From assembly GCA_937901085.1 (NCBI GenBank), contig CALCHQ010000103.1:24161-88160 (forward strand): DNA of 64,000 bases, read 5' to 3'. The notes below the pieces were generated by a model, which saw only the letters and a list, made by a program, of their open reading frames with translations, was not told the origin of the DNA and did no database searches. The number at the start of each line of letters is the position of its first letter. The stretch's first letter is position 1. This document shows positions 8,195-17,601 of this stretch, piece after piece. This stretch comes from an uncultured Verrucomicrobiales bacterium. GTDB lineage: Bacteria > Verrucomicrobiota > Verrucomicrobiia > Verrucomicrobiales > Akkermansiaceae. Position numbers and translations under genes: made by a program.

Positions 8195-9037
8195 ATGAAG
8201 ACTTACGGAAATATCGCTAAAGTTGAAACAGAACGAGAATACGTTTTCAACTATGATTCCAAAACGGGCAATTCTCTTACCGTTACTTACGAAGTTCCTG
8301 AAGAGAAAGCGCTATCGTCCCTGCCGGTGATGGGAAGTAGCACCTCTCTTCTGTCTGGAGTCATACTTAGAAAGGCCACGGTGAAACACGGAGAGGGAGG
8401 GATTTCTTCGGTCAGATTGGAATATGGCAAGCCGGACGAAGGAGAAGATGCAGGAGGCGACAATAATGGAGACTCTGGTTCTGGTGGATCTGAATTGCCG
8501 GAAGAAGATGAGGAAGACGTTGTGGAACAGAGCTTAGACGGGAGTGTCAATGATGAACCTCTTTTGTCTCACCCTAAAGCACAAAGCGGAATTAACGATG
8601 CTCAACGGGAATATCTCAAGGCTGTACAGGATGGAACGCGTTTGTGGGAACTGGTCAATGAATTGAACGAAGATGGTTCACCCAAAAAAGACAAGGATGG
8701 TCAGCCCGTCATGAAGCCGTTGAAACAACTTCTTAAATCTCTATCAGATAATGGGAAAGAAGTTCTGAAAATGTTGTTGCAGGGTATACATTCCTATCGT
8801 TCTCCTGGTGCGACATTCCGAGAAGCCCGAATGGTACGCTCTTCTGCTGTCAATCTAAATGGGCTTGGAAAAATTGCAACTCCGGCAGATGCACCCACTC
8901 CCGGTGAGCGGAACTGGTTGCTGGTCGGCAAGTCATTTTCACGTACTTCTGGTGCGAAGAAAAACAGATGGCGAGTGGAAACCATTTATGAATTATCGGG
9001 AGACGGTGGTTGGAATAAGAAATTATACGGAAACTGA
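8195..9037 (+). CDS. Phage structural protein of unknown function
   Basis: A 280-residue protein. Residues 1-80 are beta-rich, residues 85-120 form an acidic Gly/Ser/Asp/Glu linker (GGDNNGDSGSGGSELPEEDE), and the C-terminal part is helical then beta (WRVETIYELSGDGGW). It overlaps the next gene by one base (TGATGG). The two-domain layout with a flexible acidic linker fits a virion tail component, but no family is recognised. Confidence 0.55.
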   Translation: MKTYGNIAKVETEREYVFNYDSKTGNSLTVTYEVPEEKALSSLPVMGSSTSLLSGVILRKATVKHGEGGISSVRLEYGKPDEGEDAGGDNNGDSGSGGSELPEEDEEDVVEQSLDGSVNDEPLLSHPKAQSGINDAQREYLKAVQDGTRLWELVNELNEDGSPKKDKDGQPVMKPLKQLLKSLSDNGKEVLKMLLQGIHSYRSPGATFREARMVRSSAVNLNGLGKIATPADAPTPGERNWLLVGKSFSRTSGAKKNRWRVETIYELSGDGGWNKKLYGN

Positions 9038-10023
9038 TGGCAAGGGAAATACCAAGAACTGTACGCGCAGGCGAGGTTGTTTCAGCAGCCTGGCTGAACA
9101 GTATTATTGACTATCTACGATATCTGAATGAACAGCAGAGTCGGAGACGACTGCTCCGGGGAGTTGGCTATCAGGTAAAGGAATCACCGGGTGGAACATC
9201 GCTGACCATCGACAAGCAAGCAGTAACGCGCGTGTGCGAAGATGAATTGGATATTCTGCGTAATGAAGATTTCCAGTTACGCATAAAGCCCAAGGGACAA
9301 TGTGTTGTAGATGAAGAAACCGGGCATTGGGATAAGGTATTGCAAGTACATCAGGGGCGGATTACGGACCACCATGGAAATTATGTTGATGTTACGGAGC
9401 TGGAAAAAGAAGACGGTTCACAAGTTGCCATACCATCTGGGGGAACGGCATGGGATAGTTCGGATTGGCTGGACGTAGGTGTCCTGAAAGTTTCGCAGGA
9501 TGAAGGAGGTGAGGGAGAAAAAGAAATATCTGTATTTGTGAGATTGACTCTTCACGGTACGCAGGTTGAAAAAGCCGTTTTCGTGACAAAGGAGGATGCT
9601 TCTACGGGAGATACATACGTGCGCATCGGTAAGGCATCGGTGGAAACTGTAGAGGAATTGCCTCGTTATTACTTCAGTCAATATCACCAAGGGCCAATAG
9701 AGTTGGGTGGGGAAAGTTCATCCATGCCATTCGATACCTATATGAGTACTGAAATGGAAGGAGCCGACCCGGAAAATCAGGAAAAGAAGTATTATTTGAA
9801 GATAGCCGGTGGAAACGTGTTTTTGCCCAATGACCAGTATGCTGTCATACCGGAGAAAACGAAACTACCTATTGATGTAACGAGCGGAACAGGATATGTT
9901 TGCCTGACTTTGATGCGCCAAGCGAGTGGAGAATTGAAATATCAGTATTCCATTAAAAACGAAAGTGAGTTGGGTACTGCCGTGAGTGCAACAGAAGACA
10001 AGGGAGAGGGTGCCAATGAGTGA
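9037..10023 (+). CDS. Phage tail or tip protein of unknown function
   Basis: A 328-residue protein. The N-terminus (TVRAGEVVSAAWLNSIIDYLRYL) is the 'insertion into WLN helix' motif seen at the start of many phage fibre and baseplate-linked proteins; the rest is beta-strand rich with acidic loops. It overlaps the next gene by eight bases, which implies coupled translation. Role unknown. Confidence 0.55.
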   Translation: MAREIPRTVRAGEVVSAAWLNSIIDYLRYLNEQQSRRRLLRGVGYQVKESPGGTSLTIDKQAVTRVCEDELDILRNEDFQLRIKPKGQCVVDEETGHWDKVLQVHQGRITDHHGNYVDVTELEKEDGSQVAIPSGGTAWDSSDWLDVGVLKVSQDEGGEGEKEISVFVRLTLHGTQVEKAVFVTKEDASTGDTYVRIGKASVETVEELPRYYFSQYHQGPIELGGESSSMPFDTYMSTEMEGADPENQEKKYYLKIAGGNVFLPNDQYAVIPEKTKLPIDVTSGTGYVCLTLMRQASGELKYQYSIKNESELGTAVSATEDKGEGANE

Positions 10024-12469
10024 CGAAATAGGAGATTGGTCAGACAATGGGGAGGTGGTAGAAGTACATGAAGTGACAACACGTGTGCTACCTCGTTTTT
10101 TTCTGGGGCAATCCTTCTGGAATGAGGAAACAGAGGACTGGGATAACAAGAAGAGAGTACATGGCGATATTCATTTTAATCCCGCCATGTTTGGCACGTT
10201 TAATGATGAAAGCGGAACGATGGACGCTAAAAAACGAGCTGACTGGATGCGCCGCTATACCGTAGAAGAACCGGCAGAAGATGAAGAGTCCGATATGCAA
10301 GGATGGACGTATGTTGCGGATTATTCCGTTCACGCTGCAACTCCCGACCACACCGCGCCCTACCGCTATTATTTACATGCGCGCATACGAAAGGATAACC
10401 TTGTCGAATTTGGAGCCTTTGATACAATACACAAAGGGAAGGATGCAAAGGTTTATCCTTTGGCCCACATGGGCCTCAATAACGAAACTCCCTTTATTCG
10501 GCAAAGGTTACATGGAGATTTGCAGCCTGCTTTAAGAATCGCGGGAAAGGAAGAATCAGAAAAGGTTCTACTCAAGAATGGTAAATTGATATTTGCTGCG
10601 GCTCCAAAGTTAATTGGAGCCTTCATGAATGTAGGTAACGCACTGGTGACCCTGACCTATGGAAAAACCACTTCATACTTCTTAAAAACATACTATGGAC
10701 ATATCTGGGTATACTGGGGAGCCATACTTGATAATGTCTTTTACATGGTGGGTATCCCTGTATTCAATACAGATGAGCCAGGCACTCTGGTATACTCTCC
10801 TGACGGGGAAAACGCCAAACGAGTGTACGTATCCTTGCCTCCTACGGAGGACGATCTTCGCTCCAGTTTTGGCGGTGTTCTTGCTCCAGGTGGGGGAAAT
10901 GTCGCTCCGTTCAAAGGGGGATTTTATAATGCCGTTGAAATGCTGTGGGGCGTTGACCCGATGGGCGGAATGGCAGATTCGATGATTCATGTCGATAGGT
11001 TTCTGGATAAATACGGTGACCGCGTATCGCCCATTCAGGTAGCGGAGCGGGCTCTTTGTAAGGTGCAAATATCGAACGATGGGTCACCAGGTATCATTCC
11101 CTTGTACCATGGGGATATATACGGAGATTTATCCTTGTTGGGTTATGAAGGAGGAGTGTTCCAGAATGAAGATGGGGCACTAATTCCGAAAAACGCGGAT
11201 GAGGTAGTATATAATTTTGAGTATGAGAAAACAGCATCAGGAGGGTGGGCCACACAGAGTGGGGCAAGCGGGTTTATATGCAGCCGCACGAAGTACTCCA
11301 AATTGTGTGATGTTGTTTATTGTGCCCAGGCCTTTTATTCTGGCAATTTTGGGAAGCACTATTTTATCAGGACGGTGGGGTGTCTTCGCCCATACATGGC
11401 CTATAACGATGGTGTGCGGATAGGCGGTGTCGATGTTGCACTCACAAGAAAGAAAAGGGAAGAAGAGGAGGATGAAGAGCCTGACCCTCCCATTTGGTAT
11501 GTACCGCCAGGCGGCGGTGACGATGATGATACAGAAGAAGAGGATTCTCCTCCGGGTTCAGAAGATGTCGGGGATTGTGGTGTGTGGTTTACCGGCGGGA
11601 CTGGTGTTTCCGTTAAAGCCTATCAGGACACTCAGGCCTTGAAAGTCCGATATGAATTCAAGGTTGAAATTACCGACAGCTTTTCGGAAACTGTGCAGCT
11701 GCATTATGATGTGAACGCCCGGTTTTCTGTGGCTGACGGTGGTAGTTATAGCGTGCCTCCCGAAGGTACGACTCTGACAATGTGGTATTACCTTTCGGGG
11801 AGTATTGCGAACATTTCGGTACACAACCTCACATCCAGTAGCGCTTCGGGGGGTGGGTGGACTCCCAACTCTCATCCCACATCTGTAACCGAGTTCAGTC
11901 AGACTGGCTTCAGGCAAGGAAGAGCCAGAGCAGAGTTCGGAACCATGTATGTGACCAATTACGCTGACCCTTCGACCTGTAATCAGAGTAACATTGTACA
12001 AGTTACCAGCACAGGCGGCACAAAGAAGGTCACCTGTTCAATCAGGTATAAGGATTCCAGAGGTATGATTCGCCGTAAGACGGTGACAGGAACCATGCGG
12101 ATATATTCGATATCCCTCAGGAGGGCAAACATAAAGAACATTCTTAAAAACCACCTAAAGATAAACGCACCTTCCGAAAGTTGCACTGCATCGCCCGGTA
12201 GCATTACTGGCAGTACAGGAGGTTCCGCAGGACCACCAACGGTGACATACGGAGGGGCAACAATTAAGCCGGTAGCACTACCAACAAACGGAGAGACTTC
12301 GGTAACAGGCTCTTTCAAGATGCGTGTGCGCGGCAGCTATGGAGAGATGTCTGTGTCGTACAATGTGACCAATGCTTGTTCCGGCTGGTATGAGGAAACA
12401 CCAAGTAATCGCTTCTCTGTGTCTATATCAGGCACATTCAAATTGACCGTGGCATCAAGGACGTTTTGA
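10016..12469 (+). CDS. Large phage tail protein, probably distal or tip structure
   Basis: An 817-residue protein beginning MSDEIGDWSD inside the end of the previous gene. The first ~480 residues carry many aromatic beta segments and repeated Gly/Asp loops; an acidic low-complexity spacer (KKREEEEDEEPDPP and DDDDTEEEDSPP) separates a Ser/Thr/Gly-rich C-terminal part that looks like Ig-like or fibre beta domains. Large size and position suggest a tail-tip or adhesion protein. No specific family is recognised. Confidence 0.6.
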   Translation: MSDEIGDWSDNGEVVEVHEVTTRVLPRFFLGQSFWNEETEDWDNKKRVHGDIHFNPAMFGTFNDESGTMDAKKRADWMRRYTVEEPAEDEESDMQGWTYVADYSVHAATPDHTAPYRYYLHARIRKDNLVEFGAFDTIHKGKDAKVYPLAHMGLNNETPFIRQRLHGDLQPALRIAGKEESEKVLLKNGKLIFAAAPKLIGAFMNVGNALVTLTYGKTTSYFLKTYYGHIWVYWGAILDNVFYMVGIPVFNTDEPGTLVYSPDGENAKRVYVSLPPTEDDLRSSFGGVLAPGGGNVAPFKGGFYNAVEMLWGVDPMGGMADSMIHVDRFLDKYGDRVSPIQVAERALCKVQISNDGSPGIIPLYHGDIYGDLSLLGYEGGVFQNEDGALIPKNADEVVYNFEYEKTASGGWATQSGASGFICSRTKYSKLCDVVYCAQAFYSGNFGKHYFIRTVGCLRPYMAYNDGVRIGGVDVALTRKKREEEEDEEPDPPIWYVPPGGGDDDDTEEEDSPPGSEDVGDCGVWFTGGTGVSVKAYQDTQALKVRYEFKVEITDSFSETVQLHYDVNARFSVADGGSYSVPPEGTTLTMWYYLSGSIANISVHNLTSSSASGGGWTPNSHPTSVTEFSQTGFRQGRARAEFGTMYVTNYADPSTCNQSNIVQVTSTGGTKKVTCSIRYKDSRGMIRRKTVTGTMRIYSISLRRANIKNILKNHLKINAPSESCTASPGSITGSTGGSAGPPTVTYGGATIKPVALPTNGETSVTGSFKMRVRGSYGEMSVSYNVTNACSGWYEETPSNRFSVSISGTFKLTVASRTF

Positions 12470-12486
12470 CGTGCCGACTGAGTATT

Positions 12487-12849
12487 ATGGCAACAATTAT
12501 TGGAACAGTCGGCGTATTCGGGCTTGATGAAGACCAGCAGGGCATCCTGTTGGAGTCTCAGGATATCGACTACAAGCCTGACTCTAAAATACAGAGGGAC
12601 TACCGAGGAAAAAAGGTAGGCATCATTTTCTACGATGACCAGACTGATGTCAGCATGAAGGGGTATATTCCACGAGAAAACCCGGCAGACATTAAGGTCG
12701 CGCAGACGCTTGTTCTGGCCAATGTCGCGCCGGATCACGGCTTAAGTACCGTTTCAAGCGGTACGAATATAGTGACCGGGATTAAAATCGGGCTGAAAAA
12801 TGAAGACCTCGCATCCTTTGAGGTATCTTCCACCATTTACGATTTCTGA
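12487..12849 (+). CDS. Small phage tail protein (putative)
   Basis: A 120-residue protein starting MATIIGTVGV. A TTG 21 bases upstream also opens the frame but overlaps the previous gene. It is beta-rich (KVGIIFYDDQTDVSMKGYI) and ends VSSTIYDF. Size and beta content could fit a small tail-tube or tail-attachment subunit. It overlaps the next gene by one base. Confidence 0.5.
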   Translation: MATIIGTVGVFGLDEDQQGILLESQDIDYKPDSKIQRDYRGKKVGIIFYDDQTDVSMKGYIPRENPADIKVAQTLVLANVAPDHGLSTVSSGTNIVTGIKIGLKNEDLASFEVSSTIYDF

Positions 12850-13283
12850 TGCAGAAGAAACCCTCAACCGATGCGCTGAACTACATTCGTTCCCGCGATG
12901 GAGAACTCGAATCCCTGATGCTGGCGGCATGCCTGACAGCCTTGGGGATTCCTTTTTCCGAACGCCCGGCTTTTTCTGTTTCCGGGGATACCGAGCCCGT
13001 GGTGAACTGGCTCTTTGATGAATCTTCTCTCGATGGCAAGTTCAAAGCCAGTGAGATGATTGCGCGGTGGCAGGATAAAGGCTGGATAACCCGCACCGAC
13101 AATGACCACCCGCTTGCCTACATGGCCGCAGCTATGAGAAACCTTTGCACGCTTATCAATCACCACATTGGCCTTGCTCCCAAGGTGGAGCTGGTGAAGC
13201 GCGGCAACAAGACCCTCGTTATTCCCGAGGGAACACCAGAATCCCAGCTGGCGATCCTGATTAACAAGTTCACGAAAAGATGA
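12849..13283 (+). CDS. Phage tail-region protein of unknown function
   Basis: A 144-residue, mostly helical protein with a C-terminal pattern VPEG-like (TLVIPEGTPESQLAILINKFTKR). It is the last plus-strand gene before the inverted metallopeptidase gene and is separated from the chaperone gene at 14458 by that insertion. It may belong to the tail assembly group. No known motif. Confidence 0.5.
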   Translation: MQKKPSTDALNYIRSRDGELESLMLAACLTALGIPFSERPAFSVSGDTEPVVNWLFDESSLDGKFKASEMIARWQDKGWITRTDNDHPLAYMAAAMRNLCTLINHHIGLAPKVELVKRGNKTLVIPEGTPESQLAILINKFTKR

Positions 13284-13339
13284 TTTTTAAACCTATTTAT
13301 GCACTTTTGTATATTAATTTTTAATACCCATCAAACGTA

Positions 13340-14383
13340 TTAATCGCGCAATCTGACAACTCGCATCCTTTTTCTGTACGCTGCTTTATATAAATTAATT
13401 AGGCGCAAGAACAATTCATTGGGGCTATCATAAGATTGTTCTAGGAGTTCATTCCGCATTGTTTTTATTTCATCACAATGTTCACCGAAAATGTTTTGTG
13501 AATAAAAATACAGGTTAAAAGACGCGTGTAGGTAGATTGTACCGAATACTGAGTCAATATCATCTGTTACAAGTCCTTTACTTTCATACTCGGCATAAGT
13601 TTCCTTACATGATTCAAGAAGTCTTTGAAGTCTGGATATTCCTGATGGATGGGTCGAATGATTTCTTAAAGATACTTGGTCAATAAAAACAAACATGCTG
13701 CACACTTCTACAATGGATAATACTCTTTTTTTAAATGCAGTTGAGAACGATGACGGCTCAATAGATTCTTTGTCTAAATATTGAGAAAGCGCAGATTCAT
13801 CAGCCATATTTTCATGGTGCATTCCTTGTTCAATCTCCCCACAACTAAACATGAAGTAATGTGCTAGTTCATGTAATATTATAAACCCCAAACTATACAA
13901 AGAAATTTCTGATGCAACATCTGAATGTTTAAAATTGCGTATATCGTAGTGCAACTCTGGCAAAGGAATGTATCTATTGGGCCATGTTACGACCTTACCT
14001 TGTGAAAGTTCTTTACAACGGCGCATAGCTAATAATACATCTGCACTGAGTAGAATTTTTCGACGTCTTTCGATATTGCCACCAAAATTCACGGCATCGC
14101 TAAGCTTATGGTTTACATATATTGATAGCCATAAAAACTCCAACATTAAAGAAGATATAAAAATCTGTTTTCGAGCAGGTCGACATTTAGCAAATATTTT
14201 TTTACAATCTATCATATAGATTTCAAACCCTTCTAGATAAGAAAGAGTTTGCTTTGAAAATAATGATAGAATGCATGGTAAGTAACTTGCGTATTGGGAG
14301 AGAGGAGATAATACAGAGCTTTTGTTTCCCCAAAAATAGAAATTAATTTCTGCCGATGTGCCTATATAGATTTTCTGTCTCAT
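13340..14383 (-). CDS. HExxH zinc metallopeptidase, Lit/U49-like phage exclusion candidate
   Basis: A 347-residue protein on the strand opposite the tail genes and notably AT-rich. The zinc site is His171-Glu-Leu-Ala-His175, followed 15 residues later by ENMADESA, whose Glu191 or Asp195 can supply the third ligand. The rest is helical with no signal peptide and no clear membrane helix. The motif spacing resembles the phage exclusion peptidase Lit of lysogenic e14, which cleaves EF-Tu during superinfection. Family membership is not proven. It sits between two tail genes, has its own promoter, and is therefore a cargo gene likely active in the lysogen. Confidence 0.75.
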   Translation of the reverse strand: MRQKIYIGTSAEINFYFWGNKSSVLSPLSQYASYLPCILSLFSKQTLSYLEGFEIYMIDCKKIFAKCRPARKQIFISSLMLEFLWLSIYVNHKLSDAVNFGGNIERRRKILLSADVLLAMRRCKELSQGKVVTWPNRYIPLPELHYDIRNFKHSDVASEISLYSLGFIILHELAHYFMFSCGEIEQGMHHENMADESALSQYLDKESIEPSSFSTAFKKRVLSIVEVCSMFVFIDQVSLRNHSTHPSGISRLQRLLESCKETYAEYESKGLVTDDIDSVFGTIYLHASFNLYFYSQNIFGEHCDEIKTMRNELLEQSYDSPNELFLRLINLYKAAYRKRMRVVRLRD

Positions 14384-14422
14384 ATTGGCATACTTCTACC
14401 ATAGAACCTATAATTCTTCAAG

Positions 14423-14451
14423 TTTATATTTCACTTTTGACATCTCGGCAA
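14423..14451 (-). promoter_or_regulatory. Putative promoter of the metallopeptidase gene
   Basis: On the minus strand TTGCCG (-35) and TATAAA (-10) lie 17 bases apart, about 40 bases before the ATG at 14383. The -35 hexamer ends seven bases before the plus-strand start codon of the chaperone gene at 14458. Confidence 0.45.
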
Positions 14452-14457
14452 TGTATT

Positions 14458-14886
14458 ATGCCTACCATTTCCATATCCACCCGCGAGGACAGCAACAATC
14501 GCGCTATGCTCGCACCACCCACCCGCACCACCAGCGGAGTAACGCTTCGCCCCATTTCCCTAGGCTCGCTAGAAATCCTGCGCCAGCTCAACAATTCGCT
14601 GGCTAGCGCAGAGGCCGACATGGGGGAAATCGACACCCGCACACTCACCGAGTTCCTGTGGGTTCACGGAGCCCCGATAGATGAGGTGCTCGATACGGTC
14701 TACAATCATCCGACTCAGGTCGGGTTGAAAGCCACGGCATTTGCCATGAGCATCAGCCCGGCAGAGCTGCGGGGCATTACCACGTCTCTGGCTGCTGATC
14801 GTGCCGCAATCCAAAGCGCAAGTGCCGAGCCGATTCCTGACCCGGATGCTCCGACCTCCCCAAACGCGCACACCCCTCGCTCGTAG
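14458..14886 (+). CDS. Tail assembly chaperone, short form (G-like)
   Basis: A 142-residue protein beginning MPTISIST; the start is the first ATG after the inverted gene. A helical centre (LGSLEILRQLNNSLASAE, TLTEFLWVHGAPIDEVLDTVY) and an Ala/Pro/Asp-rich tail resemble short tail-assembly chaperones placed before the tape measure. The gene ends in a region where a second ORF overlaps in the -1 frame, and a slippery heptamer lies near its end (14859-14865). Ribosomes would make this form when they do not shift. Confidence 0.65.
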   Translation: MPTISISTREDSNNRAMLAPPTRTTSGVTLRPISLGSLEILRQLNNSLASAEADMGEIDTRTLTEFLWVHGAPIDEVLDTVYNHPTQVGLKATAFAMSISPAELRGITTSLAADRAAIQSASAEPIPDPDAPTSPNAHTPRS

Positions 14887-15092
14887 CATCGCTGATTTTC
14901 ACAGTTGCACGAGCGACGGGGTGGAGCGAAGAATACATCCTGTGGATGCCGCTGCGCCGAGCTTTGCAATATGCGCACGCTGCTTGGATTAGCGAAGGAA
15001 CAAGCACCGATTGGCGCAACGCTAGCGAGGAAGAATCGGGTGAAGCAACTTCTCTCTATAACCGACTCAAACACCTGACCAGACATGGCTGA
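14841..15092 (+). CDS. Tail assembly chaperone, -1 frameshift extension (T-like)
   Basis: The -1 frame relative to the short chaperone is open from 14841 to a stop at 15090-15092 and has no usable start of its own. It encodes a plausible domain (WSEEYILWMPLRRALQYAHA, then an acidic stretch and NRLKHLTRHG). Shifting at 14859-14865 would join it to the short form as a ~211-residue fusion, as lambda G and GT are made. It ends eight bases into the tape measure gene. The arrangement is seen directly; shifting is inferred. Confidence 0.6.
   Translation, partial: PGCSDLPKRAHPSLVASLIFTVARATGWSEEYILWMPLRRALQYAHAAWISEGTSTDWRNASEEESGEATSLYNRLKHLTRHG
14859..14865 (+). promoter_or_regulatory. Slippery heptamer CCCAAAC for -1 frameshifting
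   Basis: In the frame of the upstream gene the bases read C CCA AAC, the X XXY YYZ pattern. After a slip the tRNAs re-pair on CCC and AAA. It lies in the 46-base window where both frames are open. Confidence 0.6.
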
Positions 15093-17475
15093 CGTTACAT
15101 TCACTTTCTCCGGTGATGCTTCTGCACTCAATGCTGCACTTACTGAAATCAAACAGGAGATAGGCAAGACCAAAGAAGCGGTTGGCGGCATGGCTGGAAA
15201 GTTTGCCGTGGCTTTTACCGCCATCCAAGCCGGCATTGCCGCAGTTAAGAGCGCATTCAGCAGCCTGGGGGAAATCTCCTCGGCTGCTGCAGCTATGGAG
15301 CAGACCTCACTTGCCTTTACGGTGATGATGGGCGATGCAGCTGCCGCAGCTGAATATGTGGCGCAGTTAAAAAAATATGCTGCGGAAACACCTTTTGAGT
15401 TCGGGGATATTTCCGATGCTGGAAAGACCTTGCTTTCCATGGGAACGGCTGTTGAAAAAAGTGTGACGGTAATCAGAAAGCTGGGCGACATAGCTTCGGT
15501 CTCCGGTAAGCCGCTCAAAGAACTGGCATTCCTCTATGCCAAGGTACAGAACTCTGGGCTGAGTAATGAAGTTGCAGAATCCCTGGAAATGCAAGGCGTG
15601 CCTATACGCAAGTTGATTGCGGAAATGAGGGGCATTTCATTCGAGGACGTGTTCAAGAGAATTTCTAAGCGGCGGTTTAATCTGTCTGACCTCGATGCGG
15701 CTTTAGACAAATTAACCGGGGCTGGTGGCTTGCTGGAGAACATGACTCTGCGCCAGTCTCAGACTTTCTCCGGCATGCTTAGTACGCTTATCGATGGGTT
15801 CAATGCCTTAGCTGTGGAGTTGGGTACTCCCATCAATGCGGCCATGATGCCAGTCATGCAGGAATTGACTGCCTATCTGGAGTCCATTGCTCCACAGGTA
15901 CAGGAGTTTGCTCAGGGGATTGCCTGGTGTTTCACCGGGATAGTGGATGTCATATCGCCCATTATCTCGGGCATTGGCTCTTTAGTCAAGATGCTGGGAG
16001 GAGCCAAGACTGTGGTTGCTTCGCTGGCCGCAGCCATGCTCATGTATGTGGGGAACAGCAAAGCTGCAACCGCATCTACAGTATCGCTCCGAGGGTCGAT
16101 GGCCTCGCTTGTAACCACAATGAAGGGTCTGAACATGACCACCTTTGTGACTGGGTTCAAATCGGCTATGACCGGGATTCGCTCGGCAATGGCTGCTTCT
16201 TTGACCGGAATGAAAGTCATGTGGTCTACGGCATGGACCACGATGGCCACCGTAACCCGTGCTGCGATGGTGGCGGTGAAAGCGGCCGTTGTCAGCACCG
16301 GCATCGGTTTGATTATCGTGGGCATTGGTGAAGCCCTGGGTGCTCTCTATTCTTGGTTCATGGGGAACTCTGAAGCCGCCAAGGAAGCCGCTCAATCTGC
16401 CCGCGAGTTTGAGAAATCGCTCAAAGGGCTCAATAAACGAGCCAGCAAAATCACGACTCACGAGCAGTATGAGGATTTTATCGAATCTCTTGATGAACAG
16501 ATTGCCGACTTGCAATCACGCCGTAATGAAGCCAGAGCTGAGGAAAAGGACGAACTGGTGAAAGCACTTGATCGTCAGATGAACGCTCTCCAGCGCAAGC
16601 GTGTCGAGTACAGCCGGATCATCCCGCTGCAGATTGAAGCCGCAGAGGCGGCCGAACGTGAAGCAGCCGCAGCAAGAGTACAAACAGAAGCTCAGGAGGA
16701 GTTGCGGAAGAAGATTGAGGCTACACAGCAAAGAATGCTTGAACTGCGGAACCAGCAGCACGAAACTGAGCGAGAGCGTTACCTTTCCGGGCAGGATACA
16801 GAAACGCAGATACGCTTACGCCTGAGTGATGCCGGAGGCTTCCAATCATTGGAGGAATTGCAGAAAGCTATCCGTGATATGGAGAACAGGATAGGCTGGG
16901 CAAATGTGGGAGACGATGCCCGCTATGAACGGCTTATCAAGACATACAATAAAATCATGGAGCTTCGCCGCCAGCTCCACGAGCAGGAACGCCGCGAGCA
17001 GCAGCACCAGCAGGAGGAAGCAGAAAAAGCCCGGCAAACTGCCGAGGAAGCCACTCGTGACTACGCCGACCGCATGGCTTTACTGCAAGCCGAGATTGCT
17101 CAGGATGAGCGTAAGCTGGAAATCCTGAAACGGCAGCAGCGTATTGTTGAGCTTACAGCCGACTATCGCCGCAAGGGGCTGGAGGATGCCGAGCAGCTTG
17201 CCCGGCAGATGGTGGAGGCTGAGCTGAACGCCGAGATTGCCCGAGAGAAGAATCGCGAGAAGCAGAATCGGGGCAATAATCGTATGTCCTCCGCATGGAT
17301 TCAAGGTTCACAGGCCGGAGTCGGCGGTGGTGGGCGTTCCTATCTCATAGGCGGTGGCCCGATGTTGACCGAATCCAAGAAGCATACGACCTTGCTTCGC
17401 GAAGTGCGCGATGCTGTGAGGAAGCGTCAGCAGGTGAAAGTGACCGGAAATGTGGATGCTGTAATAGCTGATTAA
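15085..17475 (+). CDS. Tail tape measure protein
   Basis: A 796-residue protein beginning with ATGGCTGAC, overlapping the chaperone extension. The N-terminus (FTFSGDASALNAALTEI) is typical of tape measures. There are hydrophobic helices around residues 220-300 and 390-430, with a Gly-rich ISTGIGLIIVGIGEALGALY-like segment that may enter the membrane, followed by long Arg/Glu-rich coiled coils to residue ~750. Together with the frameshifted chaperone just upstream, the order is the standard one in long-tailed phages. The length would specify a tail of modest length. Confidence 0.85.
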   Translation: MADVTFTFSGDASALNAALTEIKQEIGKTKEAVGGMAGKFAVAFTAIQAGIAAVKSAFSSLGEISSAAAAMEQTSLAFTVMMGDAAAAAEYVAQLKKYAAETPFEFGDISDAGKTLLSMGTAVEKSVTVIRKLGDIASVSGKPLKELAFLYAKVQNSGLSNEVAESLEMQGVPIRKLIAEMRGISFEDVFKRISKRRFNLSDLDAALDKLTGAGGLLENMTLRQSQTFSGMLSTLIDGFNALAVELGTPINAAMMPVMQELTAYLESIAPQVQEFAQGIAWCFTGIVDVISPIISGIGSLVKMLGGAKTVVASLAAAMLMYVGNSKAATASTVSLRGSMASLVTTMKGLNMTTFVTGFKSAMTGIRSAMAASLTGMKVMWSTAWTTMATVTRAAMVAVKAAVVSTGIGLIIVGIGEALGALYSWFMGNSEAAKEAAQSAREFEKSLKGLNKRASKITTHEQYEDFIESLDEQIADLQSRRNEARAEEKDELVKALDRQMNALQRKRVEYSRIIPLQIEAAEAAEREAAAARVQTEAQEELRKKIEATQQRMLELRNQQHETERERYLSGQDTETQIRLRLSDAGGFQSLEELQKAIRDMENRIGWANVGDDARYERLIKTYNKIMELRRQLHEQERREQQHQQEEAEKARQTAEEATRDYADRMALLQAEIAQDERKLEILKRQQRIVELTADYRRKGLEDAEQLARQMVEAELNAEIAREKNREKQNRGNNRMSSAWIQGSQAGVGGGGRSYLIGGGPMLTESKKHTTLLREVRDAVRKRQQVKVTGNVDAVIAD

Positions 17476-17513
17476 ATATCTTCGTAAAGTATTGAAAATA
17501 AGTGTAAAAAAGC

Positions 17514-17583
17514 GAAAGAAAAAGCAAAAAAGTCCTTGCATATTGTTCGCAATCTGCTATACTATTCACCATAGATAAAAGCC
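17514..17583 (+). promoter_or_regulatory. Promoter module, copy 1 (repeated at 20825)
   Basis: A 70-base block nearly identical to 20825-20893. It contains TTGCAT at 17536-17541 and TATACT at 17558-17563, 16 bases apart, preceded by an A-rich tract and followed by AGATAAAAGCC. TTGC and GCAA arms within the spacer form an inverted repeat that could be an operator. It sits in the gap after the tape measure and drives the small genes from 17602. Confidence 0.7.
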
Positions 17584-17601
17584 TAACGCTTAACATATTA
17601 A

